A stretch of 64,000 nt of DNA, from NCBI RefSeq assembly GCF_030812195.1, contig NZ_JAUSSF010000001.1:1240001-1304000 (forward strand), given 5' to 3'. This DNA comes from Chryseobacterium lathyri. Its GTDB lineage: Bacteria > Bacteroidota > Bacteroidia > Flavobacteriales > Weeksellaceae. The position numbers and the translations under genes were made by a program. Below are positions 9,222 to 18,081 of the stretch, in pieces; within the stretch, counting starts at the first letter, position 1, and every line of letters begins with the position of its first letter. The notes beneath the pieces are model-generated. The model was not told where the DNA came from and made no database searches. It saw only the letters and a program-made list of their open reading frames with translations.

Positions 9222-10474
9222 TATTTTGCCAATTGATTAATTAATCCTGTTGCGTACAGCAATTGAATGTTACTTTGTTTATATTGTTCTAAAGCCTCAA
9301 AATATTGTTGCTGTGTTTCGAGCCAGCTTCTTTGTGCTTCCAGAAAATCTATCATCGTAGTTCCGCCCCGCAGGTAAGCATACTTCACATTATTTAAAAT
9401 AGTTTGTGCCTGTATGTTTATATTTTTGAAATTTTCGAGAGTTTGTTTTTGCAGTTGATAATTTGCATAAGCATTGGCAACTTCTGTTTCTATCTGGCCA
9501 TGAATTGTATTTAGTTGCTGCTCGGCTTGTTGTTTTAAAAGAACTGCTTTTTGCCTTTCTCCCTGATTTCGCGAGAAAAAAGGAAGTTCAAAAGTAGCAT
9601 AAGCTCCCACATATGGTATTGTATTCTGTGGATTATAAACAACGCCTAGTTCGGGACTTGGGATGGATAAAGATTTTTGCAGTCTGATATTGGATGAAGC
9701 GGCTTCAATAGCTAATTTGGACGATAAAATATCACTTCTGTTGTTTAATGATTGCTGCAACAAGCTATCTATATCCGATGGTATTTGATATAAAAAATCA
9801 TCAGAAATGTCCGCATTTACATCTTCTTCTGTTCCCAGCAGAAACTTCAGTTCTTTTTGTTTATTGATAATTTCCTGTTGGGCTGTTTTTGTTTGAAGTG
9901 TATACTGTTTGCCTAATAATTCGGTACGGTATAGATCAATTTGGGTGATTACCTGTTTTGCATAACGATACTGATTGATGTTTACCAGGCTGTCTATATT
10001 GCTTTTGGCAGTTTGAATTAGAGCCAGCCTTTTTTGTGCAGACCATATTTCTATCCATTTATGGGCAACTTCAAGATATAGGTTTCTTTCAGTTTCATTA
10101 TAATTTTTTTCGGATGCAGCGGCCGTTTTTTCGGCAAAGTCAATTGCATTCTTGCGCTGGCCCGCTATTTGGAATGTCTTTCCTATTTGCAGATTGGTTT
10201 GTGTATTTGCTGAATTAAATAAACCAGTATTCTCAGCATAATCCTGTTTTCTAATAGTACTGATATAATTTACTCCCAAGACAGGATTAGGTCTTAGTTT
10301 TGCAGTCGTGATATCGCTTTTCGCAATTCCGATATTGAATTTTTCGGTTCTTAGAACAGGGTTATTTTCCCTGGCTGCCTGTAATGCTTTTTGTAAAGTA
10401 ACTTGGGTTTGTGAAAAAATACTACCCGAAAATAAAAAGTTTAACAGGAGGAAATAAATATACTTTTTTCGCAT
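9221..10474 (-). CDS. czcC: CzcC-type TolC-family outer-membrane efflux protein
   Basis: 417 residues with a signal peptide (about 1-21, ending SGSIFSQ) and the duplicated long-helix pattern of TolC/CusC proteins (ALQAARENNPVLR at the start, NIQLLYATGLINQL at the end). It forms the trimeric outer-membrane channel for the pump. First structural gene of the efflux set: it starts 76 bp after the histidine kinase and overlaps czcB by one base. No lipobox cysteine is visible, unlike many CusC proteins. Confidence 0.9.
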   Translation of the reverse strand: MRKKYIYFLLLNFLFSGSIFSQTQVTLQKALQAARENNPVLRTEKFNIGIAKSDITTAKLRPNPVLGVNYISTIRKQDYAENTGLFNSANTQTNLQIGKTFQIAGQRKNAIDFAEKTAAASEKNYNETERNLYLEVAHKWIEIWSAQKRLALIQTAKSNIDSLVNINQYRYAKQVITQIDLYRTELLGKQYTLQTKTAQQEIINKQKELKFLLGTEEDVNADISDDFLYQIPSDIDSLLQQSLNNRSDILSSKLAIEAASSNIRLQKSLSIPSPELGVVYNPQNTIPYVGAYATFELPFFSRNQGERQKAVLLKQQAEQQLNTIHGQIETEVANAYANYQLQKQTLENFKNINIQAQTILNNVKYAYLRGGTTMIDFLEAQRSWLETQQQYFEALEQYKQSNIQLLYATGLINQLAK

Positions 10475-10549
10475 CGCTCCGTTTTAATGAATTACTGCGG
10501 CAAAAGTAGAAAAAGATGTTTCTGGATTTTATTAGAATTCCATTAGAAT

Positions 10550-11920
10550 TTATAGCAGATTGGGGAGTTCGACACTGAATGTTGTGCCTGTATTCGGTTT
10601 TGAAACAACTGTAATTTTACCTTTATGCAACAGGACTATTTTTTTTGTAAGTGACAATCCGATACCATTTCCATCAGTAAACTGTTTGTTTTCACCACGG
10701 TAAAAAGGGGTGAAAATGTTGTGCAGGTCATTAGCAGAAATGCCAATTCCTTTATCTTTAAATTGTAATAACACTTCATTATTATCAAATGAAATATAGG
10801 CTATACATTCTTTATCTCTGGAAAATTTACACCCGTTTTCAAACAAATTGGCAAAGGCTACTTTTAATAAATATTCATTTCCATTTATTGAAATTTGATT
10901 TTCATTATCAATATCATGTTCAAAGTGTAAATCAATTTTGTAATCTGTATTTGCCTGTTGTACCTGATGTTTTGCGTCCAACAAAACTTCATCAATACGG
11001 ATTACTTTAAAAGCAATTTCAGAAGGATCATAGCTGGCTTTTGCAAGGTCCAACAGGCTGTTGGATAAACGGACTATTTTTTTTGCATCATTTAATGAGC
11101 TTTTTATGGCTTTTTTATAGGCTTCATTATCCTGCTCTTTATCAATTGCTAGTTCGAGTTCTGAAATAATTGCAGAAAGTGGTGTTCGTAATTCATGTGA
11201 AATATTGGAAACAAAATTCTTTTGTGCATCGAAAGAATTTTCAAGCCTGTCTAGCATTCCATTAAATGTGTTTCCCAATTCTGAAATTTCGTCTTTATTA
11301 TTTTTCGTATTTAAGCGTGAGTAAAGATTGGTAGCTGAAATATTATTGACTTTATCGGTCATTTCTTTTACAGGCTTGAATACTTTTTTTGAGAAGATCC
11401 AGCCTGCCATGAATATAAATAATATAGAAAGAAACAGTACCAGTAAACTGTTTTTCAGGAGATTGTTTAATTTGCTGTATCCGTATTCATCATAAGCGGC
11501 TGCAGTTACAATATAGTTTTTCCCTTCAAAGGAATATCTAAGTCCCACTACCTGCCAATCTTTCTGATAAAACTGAGTTTCTCCTTTTTTTTCAATTGTA
11601 TTAATCATTTCTTTTGTTTCTTTTACAAAATCAATGCTTACAGCGTCGTGATATAATAATTGAAAAGATGTATTATAAATCGCTACTTCTACCTCGTTAA
11701 TAGTGATTCGATTATTTTTATAAATATTTTGTAAGGTCCTGGAATCTACCTGAGCTTTGAAAAATAGATTGGCTTTCGTTTCTGCTTCTTTTTTTAAGAC
11801 TGTATAGAACTCCTGTTCTCTGTTTTCTTTGGCTGAAAAATAAATAATAGCTGCAAACAGCAACAAAATTGAAACTGTAATAAGTGTGAACAATAAGGTA
11901 ATCTGCGTTCTTATTTTCAT
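10550..11920 (-). CDS. Membrane sensor histidine kinase of the metal-efflux operon
   Basis: 456 residues: first membrane helix about 7-29, periplasmic loop about 30-155, second helix about 157-178, HAMP (about 179-230), HisKA with H242 in NISHELRTPLSAII, then HATPase (FKDKGIGIS, GNGIGLSLTKKI). It is the CusS/RprX-type partner of the regulator upstream; its ATG overlaps that stop by four bases (ATGA). By position it should sense periplasmic metal and switch on the efflux genes that follow. No metal-binding motif stands out in the loop, so the signal is unproven. Confidence 0.93.
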   Translation of the reverse strand: MKIRTQITLLFTLITVSILLLFAAIIYFSAKENREQEFYTVLKKEAETKANLFFKAQVDSRTLQNIYKNNRITINEVEVAIYNTSFQLLYHDAVSIDFVKETKEMINTIEKKGETQFYQKDWQVVGLRYSFEGKNYIVTAAAYDEYGYSKLNNLLKNSLLVLFLSILFIFMAGWIFSKKVFKPVKEMTDKVNNISATNLYSRLNTKNNKDEISELGNTFNGMLDRLENSFDAQKNFVSNISHELRTPLSAIISELELAIDKEQDNEAYKKAIKSSLNDAKKIVRLSNSLLDLAKASYDPSEIAFKVIRIDEVLLDAKHQVQQANTDYKIDLHFEHDIDNENQISINGNEYLLKVAFANLFENGCKFSRDKECIAYISFDNNEVLLQFKDKGIGISANDLHNIFTPFYRGENKQFTDGNGIGLSLTKKIVLLHKGKITVVSKPNTGTTFSVELPNLL

Positions 11921-12594
11921 TTTTCAATCAGTATAAAGCCCATTCCGGGCTTGGTATGAATTAATTTAGGCTCAAAATCTTTGTCAATTTTTTTTCTTAA
12001 ATAATTAATGTACACATCGATAAAATTGGTTCCCGTATCAAAATAAGTATTCCATACTTTTTCAGCAATCTCTGTCCTTGTCAATACTTTTTCAGAATTT
12101 TGAACCATATAAGTCAAAAGATCAAACTCTTTGGGAGTAAGGTTGATCTCTTTAGTGTCTCTCTTTACTGTTTTGGTTTGAAGATCCATTTCAAGATCAG
12201 CATATTTCAAGAAAAAATCTTTTTCAGAATTTTTTGGAACCCGTTTTAATAATGCGCGGATACGAACAATTAATTCCCTCATTTCAAAGGGTTTTACCAG
12301 ATAATCATCGGCACCGGCATCAAAGCCTTCCACTTTATCATCGGTTGTCCCTAAAGCTGTAAGCATAATAATAGGGATGTGTGGTTTTATCCGTCTGATT
12401 TGTTTGCAGAAATCAATACCATTTAATTTCGGCATTAGAATATCTGTGATAATTAGATCATAAGATTTATTTATAACTAATGTCTTTCCTGAAAGTCCAT
12501 CAACAGCCAATTCAGTAGAAAAATCATGTTCTTCCAATCCTCTCTGAATGAGCTCTGCCACTCTTCGATCATCTTCTATAACTAAAATATTCAT
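11917..12594 (-). CDS. OmpR/CusR-type response regulator
   Basis: 225 residues: receiver domain (1-120) with acidic pocket EDD at 7-9, phospho-acceptor D51 in IITDILMPKLNG and the conserved K in DYLVKPF; then a winged-helix OmpR DNA-binding domain (about 127-223, LTPKEFDLLTYM, VDVYINYLRKKID). First gene of the run RR-HK-czcC-czcB-mgtE-DUF190-czcA, so it likely controls its own operon. No exact TAnnTTTG box was found in the 150 bp upstream, consistent with an activated promoter, but this is weak evidence. Confidence 0.93.
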   Translation of the reverse strand: MNILVIEDDRRVAELIQRGLEEHDFSTELAVDGLSGKTLVINKSYDLIITDILMPKLNGIDFCKQIRRIKPHIPIIMLTALGTTDDKVEGFDAGADDYLVKPFEMRELIVRIRALLKRVPKNSEKDFFLKYADLEMDLQTKTVKRDTKEINLTPKEFDLLTYMVQNSEKVLTRTEIAEKVWNTYFDTGTNFIDVYINYLRKKIDKDFEPKLIHTKPGMGFILIEK

Positions 12595-13708
12595 TGTGAA
12601 AATTAAAGGGTATTATTTTACATTCTGGATTTATCAATTCTTCTTTCAGAAATGTTTTGTCCAATATATAATATTTTTCCTGCAAAATAAGTCAAATTTT
12701 AATTATCGATTTATGAGATTTTAAAAAAAATCCTTGTTAAGCTCAGCCAATTGCCAAGAAATTCATCATCCAGTCTTTTCAACTGTGTCTGACTTATTGT
12801 TTTCTTTTTCCATAATTTAATGCCATATGAGATCAAGTTATCAGGCATTACGTCTCCTTGAGATAACAGGCTGTGGTCTATTGGTTCTGGTTACTCTTTG
12901 TGGTTTTGGATTGCAAAACATAGTGATGGACTCAATAACGCAAGAGCAAATTATGCAAAAAGAAAACAATAAGTCAAAAATTGAAATTCCTTATGCCACT
13001 CTGGTTTTTAAAATTTGGAATAAGATTATTCAACAGTAATCCTTTGCTGATTGACCTTATCCTGAATACGAAGTATCTTCTACTAAACTTCCACCATCCT
13101 CTGTAGTAACGGTTGGAAATAGATAATCATGGTTTTGTCCTGAGAAATACTTTTCCCAGACTTCTTCCCCGCTGATTCAGTTTGATTAGGTGAAAATCGT
13201 AACTGTTGTTTTGCTTCTGTCTGCCAGCGGCTGGCTTTTGGACTGTATAGAACTTCAGTACTACTGATCAATTGTTGTGGTAATCTGACCCAGGAAATCC
13301 TGAGTGGAATATTTGATGTTTTTCTGCCACACTCCTTACTGAGCTGATATACTAAAACCCTGCGTATATTACACATACATTCATGAAGAGTCTCCGCATT
13401 AGTTTTTTTGTAATCGAAAGTATTACATTATAAAAACAAGATAGAAACAAAATGTTATTTATTTTTAAGTAAATATGAACATTTATCAACTCAATCACTG
13501 TATAAAATCCCATTCTAGAAAGCAGCATATTGAAGTATAAAAATACCACATCTAAATTCTTTTTAATTGAGTTGTTGCTATCAGATTTAGATACTACATC
13601 TGTTATTAGCACAGATGTGGCCTGAATAAAAAAAACTATCTTTACTATTTGGAATTAAAAAGGCAACAGAATAAAATCCCCAATCTTGACCATGTATTTT
13701 TGTGATTA
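12595..13708. other. 1.1-kb stretch without an intact gene, probably decayed
   Basis: No complete gene is recognisable. Short open frames occur (12827-13039 plus, 13352-13612 minus), but none resembles a known family and composition shifts along the stretch, as in decayed accessory DNA. The most protein-like remnant is listed separately at 13045-13376. Confidence 0.5.
13045..13376 (-). pseudogene. Possible frameshifted remnant of an unknown gene
   Basis: A minus-strand frame reads ...KASRWQTEAKQQLRFSPN, then a different frame continues with EEVWEKYFSGQNHDYLFPT and VTTEDGGSLVEDTSYSG before a stop at about 13045. Joining the two by one frame change gives a continuous protein-like sequence, whereas each alone ends early. 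I do not recognise the family. Confidence 0.3.
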
Positions 13709-13716
13709 TATATTTG
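13686..13716 (+). promoter_or_regulatory. Candidate promoter for the racemase gene
   Basis: TATATTTG (13709-13716) matches the Bacteroidetes -7 box TAnnTTTG, and TTG (13686-13688) lies 20 bp upstream, close to the -33 element. The gene starts about 280 bp further on, so the leader would be long. Confidence 0.35.
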
Positions 13717-13996
13717 AAGGTAGCAGGTGCTACTTCATGACTTTTATACTAAAAAGTGAAAAGGAAAAATTAAATAGATTATTTTATTGTTGGAGAAAGA
13801 ATATTTAATTCGTAGAATATTGACACAGGTACTTATTCCGGTTTTGGGTTGACAGTACTTAAAAATGATCAAGGCAATATTAAGTAAAATAAATGTAAAT
13901 ACTAACAAAAAAGACATCTAACAAATAGTGAAAGAAAAAGCTTCACAAGTCTCTTAAGGAGCACTTGATTTGAATAACATTAAATAAATAATAATA

Positions 13997-14722
13997 ATGA
14001 AAAAAATAGGATTGGTTGGGGGAATAAGTTGGACTTCTACTCTTGATTATTATAAACTCATCAACGAGTATACAAATCAAAAACTTGGCGGATTACATTC
14101 TGCAGAAATTATAATTTACTCCATAGATTTTGATGTTTTTGAAAATCTACTGATAGCATATGATTGGGAAGAACTCGAAAAATATTTTTCAAAAATTGTT
14201 CAAAATCTAATTAATGCCGGAGCTGAAATCATTATGCTGGGAGCCAATACAGCACACATTATTGTAGACAAGTTAACAGAGAATTTTCCACAGGTTGAAT
14301 TGATACATATTGCTGATGCAACAGGAGAAAAAATAATAAGTCAAAACCTAAGAAAAGTTGGGCTTTTAGGAACTAAATACACAATGGAGCTGGATTTCTA
14401 CAAAAAAAGGCTTCAGGATATGGGAATAGATGTAGTTGTTCCCAAATCAAAAAAAATCAGAGATTATATAGACTATACCTTAGGCCATGAACTCGGAAAA
14501 GGTATTTTCAAGCAAGAAACAAAAGAAGAATATATAAAAATAATTAATCAACTGATAGAAGAAGAGGATGTGGAAGGAATTATTTTGGGATGTACAGAAA
14601 TCCCTTTAATCATTAATGAAGAAGATTTAAAAGTTCCTTCATTTAACACCACGAAAATTCATTCGCAAATAGTTGTTGACAAGGCTATCGGGAACAATCA
14701 ATTGCTCTATGTGCACAAATAA
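13997..14722 (+). CDS. Aspartate/glutamate racemase-family protein lacking the first catalytic cysteine
   Basis: 241 residues, full length for the Asp/Glu racemase family. It has IGLVGGISWTSTLDYY at the N-terminus, GLHSAEIIIYSIDF, LIHIADATGE, VGLLGTKYTM and the second catalytic cysteine C199 in ILGCTEIPLI. The usual first cysteine (C before NT.H) is alanine here: LGANTAH, A83. E. coli YgeA (L-Asp/Glu-specific racemase) has Thr83 at this place with Cys197, so one-cysteine members can be active with strict substrate handedness. The protein could be a one-sided racemase, a related lyase/isomerase, or inactive. Single gene, preceded by a long non-coding stretch. Confidence 0.85.
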   Translation: MKKIGLVGGISWTSTLDYYKLINEYTNQKLGGLHSAEIIIYSIDFDVFENLLIAYDWEELEKYFSKIVQNLINAGAEIIMLGANTAHIIVDKLTENFPQVELIHIADATGEKIISQNLRKVGLLGTKYTMELDFYKKRLQDMGIDVVVPKSKKIRDYIDYTLGHELGKGIFKQETKEEYIKIINQLIEEEDVEGIILGCTEIPLIINEEDLKVPSFNTTKIHSQIVVDKAIGNNQLLYVHK

Positions 14723-14947
14723 AAATTCAAGAAATCCAATATTGTATTTTCAATTGCATGTCGAAAGCCAGTAATGTTTGGCATTATTTGTAGAAATATC
14801 TTCATCATAGTAAACAGAGAAGATCCTTCTAAAGAACCTATGAATATAACGACTCAAATTAAAAGTTGATTTATACTATCATAAATTTTGTAGAATAAAA
14901 GAGATAGTTTTTTACAGTATTCCGTGAAGCAATTATTATTGTATAAA

Positions 14948-14977
14948 AAAACCTCCAAAGTAAGTTTTGGAGGTTTT
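14948..14977. terminator. Bidirectional terminator between converging genes
   Basis: AAAACCTCCAAA and its exact complement flank a 6-nt loop, giving U-tracts on both strands. It lies between the converging racemase gene (ends 14722) and the surface-protein gene (ends 15053). Confidence 0.85.
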
Positions 14978-15052
14978 AAGGTAATCAACGGGTTATCCTG
15001 TTGTAGAAATGCACCGGTTACTAGATATAATGTTTGTGTTTTTTATTTTTCC

Positions 15053-16498
15053 TTAAAATTTTCCGACCACCCAGTAAGCATTTCCATCATCCAGCAATAC
15101 AATACCGGAATAAGGCTGGCTAATTGAAATATCAGACTGCCCGTCAATCGGACTGGAAGACTGGATCAAAACCGGGTTACCGGAAGCTTCCGTTTTCTTT
15201 ACCGTAATTTTTCTCCCTTTTTGAGAAGCAGCAGGCAGCGTAAGATTTAAACCCGAAGATGCGGCATCTGCTAAAATAATTTCATCGGATCCGGTAATGG
15301 TATAACCGGTATTCACTTTTCTTACAGAAGACTGTATTTCTACAAGGTCCCCTTCGTTATTGGTTCCCAGTCTGCTGATCCCTTTAAAATTGGTAAGCCG
15401 CAAACCTGAAGTATTGGGTTGCTCACTTTTCACTTCCAGACTATTGCCAGGTGTGTTGGTATTGATTCCTATACTGGCAAAGGTTCCTGCTCCGGCATTT
15501 ACATTATTCCCATAAATACTGTTTCCTATATTGAGCTGATTATCTCCGGTGGTGCTTTTTAATTCGGTATTGGAACCGATCACAATGTTATTGGATCCAG
15601 AAGTCTGATTCCTGGCAGAATAAGTTCCAATGATGATATTATCATTTCCAAATGACAGTTGTCCTCCCGAGTAGGCACCCAATGCAACATTCTGCTTTCC
15701 TATACCGTGATTGGTCAGAGAAAGGAACCCTACAGCTGTATTTTCCATTCCGTCTGAGTTATTGCCTAAAGCATCTTTACCAATAGCAATATTATGGCTG
15801 CCTGTTTTATTTCCTATCAGACCTCTGTACCCTATTCCTATATTCCATTTCCCACTTTTATTATATTTCATGGCTTCATATCCAATGGCGGTATTAGCTT
15901 CCCCATCATAATTTGAAGTTAAGGAATGGCTTCCGACAGCCGTATTGTCATGGGCAATCATATTTCCATTCTCTCCTTTGAGGCTTTCATATCCTATCGC
16001 TGTATTCCATCGTCCCTGAAGACCTGTATTTCCTTTGTATGAACCTACTCCGAAAGAGGTATTGTAATACCTGAACCCACTTAATCTCCCGGCTATGATC
16101 CCTTCTCTTTTGAATATCAGATCCTGATTATCTGTTGTCCCAATAAAGTTTACATTAGGGTCGGTCCCGTTGTTTCCGGAAGTTCCCCAGGTATTCCGGG
16201 TATCTCCGATCAGGGTCCAGCTGCTTCCGTTCCAATAGTAATATCCGGGTACCACAGCATTTGTACTGTTGCCTGCTATGGATTTATTATAGATTAAAAG
16301 ACCGGCGGCCGGGCCGGCAATGGTAACACTGTCATTAGTACCCTTCAGCGCTATTCTCGGGGGTAAAAATCCCTTATCGTTTCCTGCAACTTCTAACGCT
16401 GCCGATGCATGGGCCTGGGTCGTATTTATTCCTATCTGGCTAAACATATTTATTGGTATCAAAACATACAGTATGCATGTTATCATCATTTGTTTCAT
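15053..16498 (-). CDS. Exported surface protein with YadA-head-like NTAIG repeats
   Basis: 481 residues. Signal peptide about 1-20 (MKQMMITCILYVLI..MFSQ), then the motif IGINTTQAHASAALEV shared with three other proteins of this window. Residues about 150-330 hold repeats of 20-25 residues built on NTAIGYE, NTAVGSH, NIGIGYR, NIAIGKD and NTAVGFL, the kind of left-handed beta-roll seen in trimeric autotransporter heads. No C-terminal beta-barrel anchor or clear sorting domain follows; the protein ends YWVVGKF. Likely secreted or surface-located, possibly adhesive (inference). Transcribed toward the racemase, with a long upstream region that shares its layout with that of the HTH gene at 22351-22806. 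Confidence 0.8.
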   Translation of the reverse strand: MKQMMITCILYVLIPINMFSQIGINTTQAHASAALEVAGNDKGFLPPRIALKGTNDSVTIAGPAAGLLIYNKSIAGNSTNAVVPGYYYWNGSSWTLIGDTRNTWGTSGNNGTDPNVNFIGTTDNQDLIFKREGIIAGRLSGFRYYNTSFGVGSYKGNTGLQGRWNTAIGYESLKGENGNMIAHDNTAVGSHSLTSNYDGEANTAIGYEAMKYNKSGKWNIGIGYRGLIGNKTGSHNIAIGKDALGNNSDGMENTAVGFLSLTNHGIGKQNVALGAYSGGQLSFGNDNIIIGTYSARNQTSGSNNIVIGSNTELKSTTGDNQLNIGNSIYGNNVNAGAGTFASIGINTNTPGNSLEVKSEQPNTSGLRLTNFKGISRLGTNNEGDLVEIQSSVRKVNTGYTITGSDEIILADAASSGLNLTLPAASQKGRKITVKKTEASGNPVLIQSSSPIDGQSDISISQPYSGIVLLDDGNAYWVVGKF

Positions 16499-16723
16499 CT
16501 TATTTTTTGCTTTAATTATATATTATTTTTACTACCGATCGTGAAAACTTATCCTAATTCAACAGTTATTCAGAATAACAATTCATGGGACTATTATCTT
16601 TCAAAGTTTTGTACAAATTCCAACCTGAGATAAAGAAGAAAAAAATTATAAGTATTTGTTAGTGGCGAATGACTTTTCAGAATTCATAATATTCATCCGG
16701 ATCGGTACCCTTGTTTGGGATGA

Positions 16724-16835
16724 CAAAAGTAAAAAGGTAAGCTTCCTTATGCTGAAAAAAAGGTAAAAATCTCTACTGACAAATCAGCAATCTTTATTTA
16801 TCATTTTACAAAATACTGATTAACAGATTATTAAA
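16724..16835 (-). promoter_or_regulatory. Promoter region of the surface-protein gene, shared with 23127-23240
   Basis: On the minus strand: CTGTTAATCAGTATTTTG (near 16809-16826), 42 bp, TTTTTACCTTTTTTTC (16754-16769), 22 bp, then the -7 box TACTTTTG (16724-16731). The same blocks with the same 22-bp gap occur at 23127-23240. There is no TTTG at -33, so an activator probably binds the upstream blocks. Confidence 0.55.
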
Positions 16836-16953
16836 AAAAAACAAGCCATTACTTAATGGATTTAAAGATGATAAAAAATCAGATGATTTATAAAGAAAAA
16901 ATAGACTTTTCCATTTTGAAACAGTCTATACAATTTTGTTTATAGTCTCCTGA

Positions 16954-18081
16954 TTATGCTGTCTTTTTAAGTGATCTTAATATTTTCTCACTCCTTTTAA
17001 GACTCTGATAGCTTCGGAAACCGGAGAGGTATACCAATTCTTCCTCCTCGGCATTTTCATATTCGGGCAGATTTTTTAACCGTTCAAACTCTTCCAGCCT
17101 GAACCGGTTGATATACATGCTGAAATTGAGCCCGTAGGTCGTATTGATAAAAGCAGACAGATAAGTACGGTTGGTCCCGAAAACCGTTGTCAGCTCCGTA
17201 ATTTTAAGATGCGGATTCAGGAAAGGTTTATTTTCAGTCATATAATGGTTAACAGCCTCATGGCTCAGGGGCTCCCGCACCTTTTTTTCCTGCTCAGAAA
17301 GTTTATCTGCTATAATATCTTCCGTGAGCAGCATAAAGTTCTGCCTGAAGATATGATAACATAGCGTTACATTCAGTAAGAGGATCAGTAGCCCCGGGAT
17401 CAGCAATCCTGCTAAGCTGAAATAAGTTTTCATGTTGATAAAATAGATCAGCACAGGAAGCGGAATAATGAGAAAAAGCGCACCAAAAATCTGGTAAAGC
17501 CATCTCAGGGACGTTTCCTCAATATTGGAAGAATACTGTACAATTTCCTTTTTGTACCGGTACATTCTCCTTATCGCCAGATACAAATAAATAATGCTGA
17601 TTACCATCCTGATATAAAAACGTCCGTAATCAAAAATAATAAATGCCTCATATCCCGTCGACCAATGTAAAGTTTTATCATCAGTATTCTGCCGGATATG
17701 ATCTGGGATCATCATAAACCATATCCCATATACTGCTGCCAGAATAAAGGGAATCCCATAATGCCAGAATGAGAATTTCTCGGACGTACGGAGCCTGGTC
17801 AGTTTGAATACCAGATGATAAAACATGACCGGAAGTAACAGCATCGTTAAAAAATTAACGGCCTTGGTCTGAACAAAGGCTTCTTTATTATAGATAAAAA
17901 AGAAAACGGTAATCAGATAGACAACCTCTACCCCATAACCTCCTATAAGAAGTATAATAACCCTTTTTACAAATGTATCCTTGCTTTGAGTCAGTCTCAT
18001 CAGGAGTAGCACACTGCAGAAAAAAGCAGAAAATACAGCAAAAGAGAAAGACATCGTTAAAAATAAATCCTTAGTTTCCAT
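16954..18081 (-). CDS. Membrane-embedded AraC-type regulator (second of a tandem pair)
   Basis: 375 residues. The first 250 residues form about seven hydrophobic helices; the last 100 form an AraC-type HTH (about 275-372, LKITELTTVFGTNRTYLSAFIN, YINRFRLEEFERL, YLSGFRSYQSLKRSEK). The layout equals the gene upstream, which it overlaps by 11 bp, and the two are clear paralogues (NRTYLS(A/G)FIN). Such proteins sense at the membrane and bind DNA directly from it. The second HTH helix region is diverged from typical AraC, so DNA binding is probable, not certain. Likely targets are the neighbouring surface-protein promoters, by position only. Confidence 0.8.
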   Translation of the reverse strand: METKDLFLTMSFSFAVFSAFFCSVLLLMRLTQSKDTFVKRVIILLIGGYGVEVVYLITVFFFIYNKEAFVQTKAVNFLTMLLLPVMFYHLVFKLTRLRTSEKFSFWHYGIPFILAAVYGIWFMMIPDHIRQNTDDKTLHWSTGYEAFIIFDYGRFYIRMVISIIYLYLAIRRMYRYKKEIVQYSSNIEETSLRWLYQIFGALFLIIPLPVLIYFINMKTYFSLAGLLIPGLLILLLNVTLCYHIFRQNFMLLTEDIIADKLSEQEKKVREPLSHEAVNHYMTENKPFLNPHLKITELTTVFGTNRTYLSAFINTTYGLNFSMYINRFRLEEFERLKNLPEYENAEEEELVYLSGFRSYQSLKRSEKILRSLKKTA

